NCBI RefSeq assembly: GCF_932526225.1
Contig: NC_064047.1
Location: 10,283,494 to 10,347,493 of the forward strand
Reading direction: 5' to 3'
DNA length: 64,000 bases
Source: Nematostella vectensis
Taxonomy: Eukaryota > Cnidaria > Anthozoa > Actiniaria > Edwardsiidae
The first letter of the stretch is position 1. Each line of letters begins with the position of its first letter. Shown in pieces: positions 1 to 10,239 of the stretch. A program made the position numbers and the translations under genes. The notes below the pieces were generated by a model. It did no database searches. It saw only the letters and a list, made by a program, of their open reading frames with translations, and was not told the DNA's origin.

Positions 1-1700
1 ATGTGAGTAAGCGAGTGAATGAGGGATTTTTGTAGGTTGTTTAACTTGGTTACCAGCTATCGAGCACCCTAGAGTCTAATTTTCAAAGATTTCTACTCGC
101 ATACAGCGAACTTTCCGCTCTTTGCCTTGGACTCTGGTTATTCAAGGTTCCACTGTATCAATATTTAATTAACATTTAAATTTTACAGAACATCTTCATT
201 GTTAAATTTGAAAAAACAACTGTTGACACAGATGACAGATGCGAGAGAAAAAAAGAAAGTAATTGAAGAAATGTGTATTTTATTGGTATTGCAAATTGTA
301 TTCTTCTACCTCGCCGATGAATTTCCCCTCCCTTGGCGGCCAAAAAGAGGGTCATTTCTTTTTATTTTCAATTACTATGCTTTCTCCATGTGATTCCTAT
401 GACTGCGGACCACCCGTACGCGCCTGCTTTCATTTGGAAGCACTGAAATGGTTTCCAATGACGTCACCTCTTTGTGCAAGGTTGACCAATCTAAGCCCCG
501 CCGCTGCCGCCTCGTTCTCGCTCCTCGTACCGCTGACCTCGACCCCCTGGGCTCCCGAGGATTCTGAGGTCCCTATGCTGAACGTTTGTTCACACGCAGA
601 CTCTTTGCATTTTTTAGGAAATTTCTTTAGGGAATATTATTTTAAGCACAATTATCCCACAAAATTATGCACATGATTTTACTCAACAAATGCATTAAAG
701 AATATTCAAGTATTAATCAGATCAGTAAATTGGTAAAATATCACATCGGCAGCCGTCAGGCCAGTGACTGATCACACGGTCTTTTTTTCGTGCAGTTCGA
801 CAACCATGAACAGCTGTTTTGTCCTTGTTACAACTCATCGGCATGACTACATAGGTGACGTAACTTTCGAGAAAAGCATTCCAGTTTGCGAGATAACAGG
901 AGTAGAAATGGAGAAATGACGAAAAAAATACTGCAAACAGCAAGATAGAGAAATACAAAGGAAAGAGCCCTCTGCTAGAAGGATAGGTTAGCGGGAGTTC
1001 TACTTTGTTTTTAAGGCTCCCTGTATGCCAAAAATAAACATGGGCGATATTTGTGTTCTTAGTTTTATTAAAGCTGAAGACACAAAATTTTTATATTTTA
1101 TTGGCGAACACTCAGTTAAATGATTTCATAGGCAAAAGATCATAGATATGACAAAATAGATCACAATTTCAAATACAACACCAGTGAAACCGCATTATCC
1201 ATATTGGCTCCATTATCAGACAGAGTTACAACACATACCAGCGGCGCCAAAGCTAGTTGTTACATTACCCCACTACAATTCAGCAATTATGCTACCATTA
1301 AGGTTGTGAACAGCTTTAGGATAATCTGACTCCGAAATGAAGTCTAATCTCTTGTTAGTGTTGAAAAAAGCACGTATTCCTACGTTGACTGGATGTATTC
1401 GCCATGGTTTCGCTCCTCCAGCGAGCTCTGTCCCTACGCGCTTTTGACCTTTCAAACTACGCGCTATGCATTATAGTGGAGAAGGAAAAAAACGCGCCGC
1501 TGAGGGTCGTGTTACTCATTTACCAGGCGGCGGCGGCGGTTACATAGCGCGTCGTAAAAATCTAATTTGCTTCTCAAAACGACGTGTCAAAAATAACAAA
1601 GCCAATTGTATCTTTTGGCAGTAGATTTTAGATAGTTGGTTAATTTGATATAAAAACAAAAGTTAGTTTCTATGGTGACTATTTTAAGTACAAATTGGCT
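1..1700. other. 5' flank, no recognisable gene
   Basis: Several short open frames occur here (for example 263-676 on + and 722-958 on -), but none shows a known domain, a convincing signal peptide or splice structure. The base composition is AT-rich with scattered GC patches. I see no repeat shared with the rest of the window. An upstream exon of the gene at 1809 cannot be excluded, because a pyrimidine-rich stretch ending in AG lies at about 1755-1763. Confidence 0.5.
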
Positions 1701-1808
1701 CGAACCATCTTGCCTGCTTTTAGTTTCAATATCTAGTCACTAAAGTTACATGACATTTTTCAGGCTTCAATGTAGTATCGAATCTAACGAACTCCAACTT
1801 TGTCAGCC

Positions 1809-2480
1809 ATGAAGAAAGTTTGTGCTATAGTCGCTTTAATAGCCGAGTTTCACTTGGTGTTGTGCTCCTATTCACCGGCCGGACGGCTCATCCGATGCGA
1901 AAACGTCAAGACAGGAGCTCTAAGAATGCTGTGCAGCGGACCGTGTAAAACATTTTACTGTCCGTATATCGGACAAAGAAACGACGGTGACTCCATCTCA
2001 CATTACTGCTACTGTGCCGAGAACGAAGACTTCCCGGGAACTCAGCTTTTCAGCGGGAAGAATGAGTTCAGCTTTGACGGCTGGAAGGAGATCGCTGCTC
2101 CTCCAAACGAAATTGCCGTCACCACGCCTTCTCCTTCAAGCACGGTTACATCCATGTCATCTTTCATTTCCATTCAGTCTAGCTCCGCCACAACCACCCA
2201 GGTATCATCATCAGTCACGACGAGCGATGCTGTTATCTGCAGAGCTAGACCTGCCTTTGCACATTATGGAGATTTATGGTGCCAACAAGAGTGCGATCAT
2301 AACCCACCAAATTGCCCCTTTGAAAATTGCGCTTGTATCGTCCGTGGTGTGGTGTTGCCTGCTTCAGTTTCTGTCTGCACGGCCAACGCCCAGGGACTGG
2401 CTCAGGGGAAAACAGATACTTACTGCCAAACAGAATGCACAAATAAGCGATGTCTATTTGAGATTTGTGATTGCAATTAA
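1809..2480 (+). CDS. Secreted cysteine-rich three-module protein, copy 1
   Basis: Single-exon frame of 223 residues starting at the ATG at 1809; an earlier in-frame TTG at 1800 is not a likely start. A hydrophobic signal peptide (MKKVCAIVALIAEFHLVLC) precedes SYSPAG, so the product is probably secreted. Module 1 (about residues 28-78) has Cys spacing C-x3-C-x4-C-x15-C-x-C around SGPCKTFYC and HYCYC. A Ser/Thr-rich, mucin-like linker follows (about 98-143). Module 2 (DLWCQQEC...ENCAC) is C-x3-C-x6-C-x4-C-x-C, and module 3 (TYCQTEC...EICDCN) ends the protein with C-x3-C-x4-C-x4-C-x-C. Near-identical paralogues are at 15232 and 27700. I do not recognise the family by name. Extracellular matrix, mucus or nematocyst roles are possible, but this is inference only. 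Confidence 0.8.
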   Translation: MKKVCAIVALIAEFHLVLCSYSPAGRLIRCENVKTGALRMLCSGPCKTFYCPYIGQRNDGDSISHYCYCAENEDFPGTQLFSGKNEFSFDGWKEIAAPPNEIAVTTPSPSSTVTSMSSFISIQSSSATTTQVSSSVTTSDAVICRARPAFAHYGDLWCQQECDHNPPNCPFENCACIVRGVVLPASVSVCTANAQGLAQGKTDTYCQTECTNKRCLFEICDCN

Positions 2481-2533
2481 GAGAGAATTCATTAGAACTT
2501 CGAGCAGTCAACCGTCAAAAATCGTGTATCTAA

Positions 2534-2610
2534 GGGGATAACAGATGCTTACTGCCAAACAGCTTGCTCAACTAAGCGATGTCTATTGAAGTTATGTGAT
2601 TGCAATTGAT
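2534..2610 (+). pseudogene. Decayed extra copy of the C-terminal Cys module
   Basis: About 55 bp after the stop codon of copy 1 the sequence again reads ACAGATGCTTACTGCCAAAC and ends in GTGATTGCAATTGAT, closely matching the last coding module (2408-2480). A lost base and a TGA break the frame. The same fossil sits downstream of the pseudogene at 10886 (11618-11690) but not after the copies at 15232 and 27700, so it marks a subfamily. Confidence 0.75.
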
Positions 2611-2676
2611 AATTCATTGGCTGCTTGGGTCTAGGAAGTTGAACTAGTTGAACTTCCCCATAAAAAGGCCATCAAA

Positions 2677-2790
2677 GGTACCGTGTGTGGCTTTCTACCA
2701 CCGTACATCGCATAGAAAAACGACGACGACACGCTCTATGTCATATAACTGCTCTTTGGCGAAAACAATGACTTTGCTTACTATTGTATA
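2677..2790 (+). pseudogene. Fossil of the N-terminal Cys module
   Basis: The stretch from GGTACCGTGTGTGGCTTTCT through AGAAAAACGACGACGACACG to CTTTGCTTACTATTGT aligns base for base with the N-module coding sequence (1939-2030), including CCGTA-ATCG-CA-AGAAA-CGACGG. Stop codons interrupt it. Equivalent fossils lie at 12036-12150 and 15993-16100. This points to an ancient tandem duplication in which the second unit died. Confidence 0.7.
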
Positions 2791-2799
2791 AGCTAGGGG

Positions 2800-3485
2800 C
2801 ATCAAAGTGTTTTGAAAACAGAGAATTCCCACCTAAAGGGAAAGTAGTTGTCGATTTTGTTATCAAGGGATGCGTTACACACTTCAGCATCAGGTAGTGT
2901 AGGACACGCTGTGAATCTAAACATTTTTTTTCTATAAATCGACTTCATAACGCAAGAATCTGTAGCTTCTATATGCTTTTAACGTTTACAATGTGTTTTC
3001 CCCGTCTATATATCAAGAGACTTTTTTCAGGAAACTTATAATTTTCATAGATTCGATTTCTCACTGCTTTTTGAATTAAAATATAGACGCACAAAAAAGC
3101 CAATCCCAAATACAGTTGGCGTCTCTAAACTTGTAAATATTTTATGGGATTCTAAACGAAGTAGGAGCATTCCTGTAGCTTTTTATTATTATTATTTTTC
3201 TTGGAGAAGGGAGGGAGGTGATTACTATTCATTCCCTATATTAATTGTTGTCTTGGGAAAGGAATGGAACATAAAGGGATAGAACCGCTAATAATACATT
3301 CCTTGTTTTTACTGGGTTTTTATTTACTAAAGAATAGTTTAGATTGCGATGTATAAAAAATTAACCAAATAACACTGTGTGCACAAGTACTTAAAAATAA
3401 ACATACCTTTTCGGGGATCAGATTGTTGTTTCAACATTAATAACACAAAATACAATATTATTTTTTGAGTCAACGTACAATACAC
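2800..3485. repeat. 3' flank repeat unit, copy A
   Basis: This non-coding segment is homologous to 12155-12885 and 16110-16830. Shared landmarks include TATATATCAAGAG, the TTTTTATTATTATTATTTTTC stretch, TGTTTTTACTGGGTTTTTAT and CAACATTAATAACACAAAAT. It is the duplicated 3' flank of the Cys-rich gene unit. It is cut at about 3485 by a Penelope-like tail. Confidence 0.8.
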
Positions 3486-3825
3486 CAAAAACTGGAAATC
3501 GACTCTGCCAACTTTTCGTCTTTAATAAGACTTCTTCAGGGCAGACTGAAGAAGATGAATCGTTACAAGCTTATTTACATCAGAATAGAGGCGCGAGACG
3601 CAAAAACATTACAACTGACAAAAACGCGCATTTTCTAGAATAGCGCGAGTTGGATAAAAAGAATTTACACATCTCTACGTGGGTCCCTAACTACAAAAAA
3701 AGTAGTCATCACTATTAAGACCCCGCGGATAGATAGACTTAAGCCGATAAGCCCACTGACCTTCCCTTTCCCTAAGCTGAGCCTCAGAGTTACACTTATT
3801 TATAAGTTGTACCATAACATTATTA
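3486..3825 (-). mobile_element. Penelope-like element 3' tail, solo fragment
   Basis: Nearly identical over about 340 bp to 20405-20743, where the same sequence directly follows, on the minus strand, the stop codon of a GIY-YIG endonuclease frame. It is therefore the 3' untranslated tail of the same retroelement, heavily 5'-truncated. It interrupts the duplicated flank of Cys-rich copy 1. Confidence 0.75.
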
Positions 3826-3858
3826 GCGGAGCGCGTAGCTCCGCGTAGCATTATTAGC

Positions 3859-3925
3859 GGACCGCGTAGCTCCATAGGTATAGAGAAATGGTATATAACT
3901 ATGCGACTCAGTTTTTTTGGTCATT
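3859..3925. repeat. Short dispersed repeat
   Basis: The segment with GTAGCTCCATAGGTATAGAG and TATGCGACTCAG matches 18545-18609 (GAGCTCCATAGGTATAGAAA, TATGCGACTTGG). No coding sense was found. It is probably one end of an uncharacterised element. Confidence 0.6.
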
Positions 3926-4415
3926 GCGCGGGTAGCGATAATTTCGCTATCCCCAAGAAAAAAAAGTGAATATACTTTTGTACTATCCGGGATTGCTAAA
4001 TCCGTTAGAGAACCCTCACAGTCACAGTAAGAACCTACAATATCTTGAATTTCTGTATTTTTGTGATTGCAATATCACGGGAACCCTGCGTCTAAATTTT
4101 TCGCGCGTTTTTGCTCTTGCAACTCGCGGCCAACACAGTGCAATATTGTTAACAATGTTTTTTGCATTATTTTCTCGTCGTGGCTAAAACCAAGAAAAAA
4201 AATCGATAAACTTAACACTTTTATTAAATAAAGACGTACAAACGATGGACGCAAGGACAAGTGATGGGTTTCGGAAAGGAAGGTAAGACTTTATTTTTAG
4301 CGTTTTGAAGGATAAAAACTCCTCGTGTTGACATTTTTCTAGCACCCTAATTTAAGTTTACTCACTCAAGCATTTACTTAACTTATTTATTTAACCTTAT
4401 TATAAGTACAAACTT

Positions 4416-4542
4416 AGCCTACTTGTAGGCTTTGATAGTTTTTCCGGCACGAAAACCCCACGAAGATGGCGGCCATGGTATGCGAACTTCGTGTTTTCGG
4501 GGTTTTCATGCCGGAAAAACTATCAAAGCCTACAAGTAGGCT
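4416..4542. repeat. Foldback element (long hairpin)
   Basis: Left arm 4416-4465 and right arm 4487-4542 are almost perfect inverted copies (AGCCTACTTGTAGGCTTTGA against TCAAAGCCTACAAGTAGGCT). The loop contains AAGATGGCGGCC, a YY1-like core. Arms this long and clean suggest a recent MITE-like foldback insertion. Confidence 0.85.
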
Positions 4543-4549
4543 AGTAAAA

Positions 4550-5200
4550 ACCTTACCTAACTAGTAATTCAGCTAGGCTATTTATCCATTATTCCATAAA
4601 AAGAATAGGGAAATCATGTGGTACTCTTAATTGTCTTTCTCAATCAAAGAAAATGTTGTTAAATACAAGAAATAAGCTACTATTTAGCGAAACGATCGAT
4701 GATTTGTTTTTGAAACTTCCTTTTTCCTTTTTGAAATTTCGAACTAATACCAAATGAACAATTCTTAAAATAATTATTCATTCCAGCTTCCTTTTGTGAA
4801 AGATATCAAGGACCGGTATTAGTAATTTTATGAATACGAAGAACATTTGATATGACCAAGATACTTTACTGTCATAAAATACTTTACTGTCAATAAAACA
4901 TTCAAATTGAATGTATGCAGGCTCCGCTTTTAGGCAGTGCCTAAATCTATATATTAAGAGTTAAACAAGAGACCATGATATAAGAGAACGCCAAAAAAGT
5001 GCTAAAATAATGCTATTTTTTTTTAAATGCTTGTGGATTAAAAAAAATGCTCATTTTTCAGAGTTTTTTTTAATCATATAGAACATTACATTTTCATGCA
5101 GATTTTCGCTCACATGTTTTAACATCAAAATTTAACGATCAATGTTTTTTCCATTTAAGCCCAACACACGCTTGTCATTGGGTCATCATTACCCATTTTA
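4550..5200. other. Unassigned AT-rich spacer
   Basis: No gene, clear repeat or structured element is visible. The right part may be the 3' end of the hAT element coded on the opposite strand. Confidence 0.4.
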
Positions 5201-5208
5201 GAAGTTAG

Positions 5209-6853
5209 TCATCGCTTGTTGTACTGGGTCATCACACTTGCTTGCAGATAGTCAACTAAGGCATGCTCCTGTTGGTCGTTGAATGCGGAATTGAGAACAG
5301 AGAATACCCTTTCTGCTGCAGCCGAGGATGGCTGCACCAACAGCACTTTCTTCACTGCAGAAGCCCAGTGAGGGAGCTGTTCCTTGTGGTCGTGCCACCA
5401 TTTTACCTTTCGCTCTTCTGTGTTGATTACCACATCTGCAGTGGCAGCTAAGTAAGCAGGAAGTTCAGCTTTTAGGCCGTTGATAATGCAATCATCATTG
5501 AGAAAAGGGAAGATTCGCAAGGCCTCTACTGAGTGCTGAGTTGGCTTCAGCCACTGGACGATGACCGGACACATATACCTCGCAGCCTTGAACGCTAACA
5601 CTGTGTTGTATAGTTGAACATTGAAATTTCTCAGAAACCAATCTATGGCTGGTTGAACACATGCCTTTGCCTGCTGTTCGAGGGCTGCTACGTTCTGGGC
5701 AGGATTTTCTTCAGCGATTGCTGCTGCGACTGCACGCACGTTTGGAAAGTGAGGGGCTTGGCAGGCTTGGGCAACAGCATGGAGTTTCTCATAACACGAG
5801 AGGGCCATCACCTTCCAAGAAATAGGTCGCTTTTACAAAGTGCTCCCCAACATCGATGGTGATGGCGAGCTCGAACTTCAGGTTGATCACTCGCTCAGGA
5901 TCGGAAAGTATTGCCTGGAGTTGAGGGAGTAACTGTGGACCAATATTAACGGCTTCTGCTTCTAGCAAGAATCCCTCAATATCTCCAAACTGCAGTAACA
6001 TTTGTTTGTAGACTTCCCACTTTGACCACCATCTGGTCTTACTGTATGATCTCGGTCTTTGCCCAGTCAGATCTTTCCACAACAGCTTTGCCTTGTAACT
6101 ATGGCGGAGCAGGCGAAGCCACACGCTACCGAACTCTAGAAGAGTTGGAATGACAAGATGATTCCCAACATTGTCAAGCGTGTGTGAGAAACACACAGCG
6201 TTGAGCAGCTTAGGAAAGATAAATGCAATCCTATCCAACACTGCCTGGTTCACACTTGCCCAATCTCTCATGGCTGCGAGTAACGAATTGGCCTTGACAC
6301 CATAATCAACTGGTAGGCACTGATTAAGAACTTGTGCAAGATCATCCGCATATACTGACTTGGAACATATATCAATTTTGACGAGACGTTGAATAATCGA
6401 CCAATTCTCGTCAAGGAAACGCAGGATGACAGCAATTACTTCTCCTTGTCGTGTACTTTCGTCAGAGATCATCGAAACATCTCTTGTCATGCCAGTCTGG
6501 CCAGGCAAAGTCAGTTCATTCTTTATCCTTTCGACTTCCTGCTTGAGAACAATTGAAATGTACTGACCAAGATGAGCACTTGCTGTGAGACGTTGGCCAT
6601 TCTTTTCTAAGAGGGAGCGTAGCTTATCGATTTTCCCAAGTGGGATGCCAGCCTTTAGAAACTCTTCGACCACTTCGAGTCGGTAGGCCCGTTCAGATAT
6701 TGGTAGAGTGCTGTCTTTCTGCGTCATGTCCACCGCTCTAAAAGCCTCCATAATAGTCTGATCCTTCAACTTAGACTTCTTCAGTTTCTCTTTACCATTT
6801 CCATGTTTCTTTGAAGCCAAGTGTGTAGTTAGAATACTCTTCTTCGAAGACAC
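5209..6853 (-). mobile_element. hAT superfamily transposase, frameshifted
   Basis: Two overlapping minus-strand frames form one protein. The first (6853-5789, 354 aa) holds the long all-helical hAT core, including CFSHTLDNVGNHL and a KTRWWSKWEVYKQM segment. The second (5811-5209, 200 aa) holds the C-terminal dimerisation domain with the diagnostic VQPSSAAAERVFSVLNSAF. The break is at about 5800, near FLEGDGPLVL/SCYEKL, and looks like a small indel. The first frame begins immediately after an ATCTTTTAG acceptor, so an upstream exon, perhaps with the BED zinc finger, is missing or unrecognised. The transposase would cut and insert the element; with a frameshift and no clear N-terminus it is probably inactive. 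Confidence 0.8.
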
Positions 6854-6879
6854 TAAAAGATAAAAAGATTGTTTTGAAA

Positions 6880-7500
6880 GAAATAATAAATAATTGTTTT
6901 CACTCTTTTATGAACCAGGAACTACCTGAGGGCCAAGATGAATGCTAAAGACTGGAAGACATGAGAATTAAAAATCATGTCTTGAAGAGAACAGTAGGAT
7001 GTTCTTATTCAATAGTCATTTGATACCCCCACACCCATGGTCCCAGGGAAGGGTGGGGGATTAAACTTTAATAAAAGCCTGTTTCCAAGTTAAGAGTTAA
7101 AAACAGTCAATACCACCACCCCTCTTGACATATTCTGGTTAAAAAGTGGTCTAAAACCCCACATTAACCCCTGACTTCTGCGGGACCATAAGGGAGGGGG
7201 CGCAAATGACTAGTTCATTACTATGTGATTCAGCAGTACACACTCATAGGTTTTTTAGAACAAGATACTTATATAATATAAAACTAAAAACAAACTTTTG
7301 CTTTTTAAATAATAAATCTGTAAAGAAAACAGTTTTCTATCAACCTAAAGATAATGGGAAAGGGGATATTTTAGAAAAGTACTGAATATAATTATCACAT
7401 TATTATTATTATATTTTCTTTTCAAACATTTAAGGAAGAGTCATATTTCTTCCTTTTTCTTCTCCCTGTTGACTATCTTTATGCAATTGATGCTCTTTGC
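6880..7500. repeat. Non-coding part of hAT-related element
   Basis: 6880-7010 (GAGGGCCAAGATGAATGCTA) matches 21950-22080, and 7226-7500 (AACCTAAAGATAATGGGAAA) matches both 9150-9470 and 22120-22215. The order of the blocks is the same as at 21.9-22.3 kb, so these are internal parts of one dispersed family that also flanks the transposase. Confidence 0.65.
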
Positions 7501-7565
7501 CACTTTCCCATTTAAAAATGTACTTTCCCATTTAAATGTGTACTTTTGCGAGAGCGTTGTTTTCA

Positions 7566-7725
7566 CGTCCTCAAAACGCGGGTCAACCAATCAGAGACCG
7601 TCACTTCAATAGCCTTAATTCAACGCGTCTGGAGAACGCCAGTCAGCCAATGAAATGATCTTGAAATTTGAGCCCTCGTGATTCCGCGTTCTTCGACGCG
7701 ACTTGACCAATCACACCGAATCATT
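7566..7725 (+). promoter_or_regulatory. Three degenerate 60-bp units with CCAAT boxes
   Basis: CCAAT pentamers start at 7587, 7647 and 7707, exactly 60 bp apart, each inside a degenerate block beginning CGTC/CGTT and ending GTCA-CCAAT or TTGACCAAT. The local sequence is GC-rich compared with its surroundings. This resembles a promoter or enhancer, but no convincing transcript follows; only unrecognised short frames occur at 8093-8516. Confidence 0.45.
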
Positions 7726-7999
7726 CTTATCCGGCAAAAAGGTCAATACAAATAGCCTTCTGTCAACAGATGCAGATTGCCGGTGATAACGATAATTAAC
7801 GCGAACTAGGGGTCAGAAGAGATCAAATGGAGAAGATGACTTTAGAAAATAAAAGGAGTAGCCTTACATCTTCAAAACTACGTATAGTACTCGAACTTTA
7901 GCAAGTCATTAAACAAGCTATTTCTAAAACCAACACCAAGGACACTCGAATTGGCTTACCCTAGTAATGACCTTTTTCTTCTTTGCACAGCTCTCCCAG

Positions 8000-9140
8000 A
8001 ATCTTTTTTCGCTATACCAAATATGTCATGTCTTTCTGTGAACAATTCACCAAGTGGATATTTTTAGTGTTCCCAGGTCGGACTAATCATACTTGATCTC
8101 AATGAACCAAAGACTTGTGATGGCGCGAAACGAAATTGGCGCCCTTTTAGTCCCGTGGCTTGGCTACAATCCCGGCTGTATCCAGCCCAAATTTGTCTGC
8201 ATCCAAATCAAATATTGTTCTTTTTGCCGTCGGTTTCATCCAAGAATGACCCATTCGTATTGTTCTCATTATAAAAAGATGCAGGAGAGAAATCTTCTAG
8301 CTCACGCTGCAAATGATGCCGTGTAACACGAGATCTCAGGGTATGGAATGGATTGATAAACAATTTACTGTTTCAACAGATTCGGATTATACAGCAAATC
8401 AAAGTGCGTTTTCGAACGCAGAACGTGCAATCTGTAATATAGGTGAACTCGAAAAATACCATCGTGTTTCGAAGCAATCACATACGGAAAACCCCTTTAA
8501 TAAAGCAAACCTATAACTACTGAAACATCTCACCGAAACGTGAAAGAGAAAGATAGTATACAACATCATCATTTATTACAAGGAGAACGAATAAAAGCCA
8601 ATCACATTCCCAATCAGTGCGTTTGCAGACGCAACGAGTGTCTAGGATCGATTTACAAAGATACATAGGCATGGAAAGCCGGTAAAAATTTTAGTGTACT
8701 ATGTATCTAAAGTGACTAGCCTCTAAACAATATATCGGCGTTTTCTTACATTGTAAGTCAAGCACGCAAAATGTTTTGATTTTTTAATTAAAAATTTTCA
8801 TTTATTACTTTCACTTATATTTTCTTTTTTAGGATTTTCTTTCCAAGTCTCTTGCCCATTACATTTATTTTAGATGTTTAGATTTATTTCATTGGAATAG
8901 TTAGATCCAGGGTTTCTCAAAACACCAAAATATAATGCATTACTGGATGTATATTTGTAGATATTAATTCCCATGGGGATGGAAAATCACCACTTAAAAT
9001 GGTACATTAAATCTTCAGCATTGCATCTTATCTAAAATTGTGTCTTACACTATATTCCATCTTTGAAATCCTGTTTCATCCATTGTTCTTCGCAAGAACA
9101 AAGCTTGTCAGAATGTAGCTTTACAAATGTACATTAATGG
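8000..9140. other. Unassigned spacer
   Basis: Two short overlapping frames (8093-8326 and 8313-8516) show no domain or signal peptide. From about 8780 the sequence resembles 9520-9760 loosely, which suggests further decayed repeat copies. Confidence 0.4.
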
Positions 9141-9149
9141 AACTTTTAT

Positions 9150-9760
9150 TAAGGGGAAGGGTTTTTTAGGGCAAGATACTTAAACTTTATAACACTAGCA
9201 ACAACCTTGTTCTTTTTCAATAATAGAATTCTGTTAACATAGCTTGGATAGCAAAGACATGGCCTCTTTAGAGGCCTGTGGTGGTGAAAGGGTTAAGATA
9301 ATGGGAAAGGGGAATTGCCAAGAAATGCTCAATCAAATTATTTTCATAACTGTTATATTTTTTTCAACAAACCTTTCAAGTTGAGTCAATTCCCTTTATA
9401 TCTCCTCTCCCGTCGACTATTTTTTAGTCAATTGATATTCTTTGCTTCTTCTTTTCCCCAAACATAGATCAATGAAAGGGTTTGGTTTGAAATTAGAAGT
9501 AAGCATTTTAGCACTGTCAGTGATGCCTTAGATGCTTTTTAGGATTTGCTTTCAAAATCAATTTTGTTTTTTCTTCATTGCATTCATTTTTGAGTAGGCC
9601 ACCAACAACAAAAGGCCACTATATGGTAAAGGGTGGGTGCACCAATATGCAATGCATGAAAGGAGATATATTTTTGGATTTTAATTTCCAGACATTTTTC
9701 TAAATATTCGGTCCAATGAAGGAGAGCCACTAAATCAATACATAAAAATCACAGTATGGC
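9150..9760. repeat. Second copy of hAT-associated repeat
   Basis: 9150-9470 repeats 7226-7500 in the same orientation (TTTTTTAGGGCAAGATACTT against TTTTTTAGAACAAGATACTT). At 9627-9649 it holds a 23-bp sequence whose exact reverse complement is at 22418-22440. Confidence 0.65.
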
Positions 9761-10026
9761 ATCTAAACAGTCTAAATATATTATTTTGAATCTTTGGAAT
9801 GCTGTTACATCCATGAAATTTTCTGCACAAGGGCAATGCTTGTGGGAGTATTGTTTTGATTAAAAAAAAGATGTTCATAATGGAACTTCTATGATGGGAC
9901 ATAAGAATTTACCATCTTGACAACTTTGACAGCCGTATCCACACCAGGAATTGTGTTTGTTAACTTTGATGTACTGCATAATTTAAATTATTGAATAAGG
10001 CCTGGATCCATTTGGTTGGTACAATT

Positions 10027-10099
10027 TTACCGCCACACTTACCACAACCTGTAACCTGAGAACTATCCTCTTTAAGAGAGGAGTGCACCAACATATCAT
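10027..10099 (-). mobile_element. Penelope-like element fragment
   Basis: ACCGCCACACTTACCACAAC and TTTAAGAGAGGAGTGCACCA match 21038-21102, the part of the Penelope-like frame just before the GIY-YIG domain. Only about 75 bp remain. Confidence 0.75.
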
Positions 10100-10239
10100 T
10101 TAAACTCCTTCGTTTCCTATAAGCCACCATAGGTACCTTACCAATAGCACCCCTACATCTACTAAAAGATTCTAGCTGATTCTAGCTAGCTGTAAATTAC
10201 GAAGAATACCAGGTAAATTAGGTGAAGCTGGATGAAAAG

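Noticed and set aside
263-676. 137-aa ORF near the left edge
   Set aside because: No recognisable domain, signal peptide, splice support or repeat relationship.
1987-2541. Long alternative-frame ORF overlapping Cys-rich copy 1, also present in copies 3 and 5
   Set aside because: It is kept open because the copies are almost identical; it has no signal peptide or domain, and its changes do not look constrained.
5263-5862. Plus-strand ORFs inside the hAT transposase
   Set aside because: Shadows of the minus-strand transposase, with no domains.
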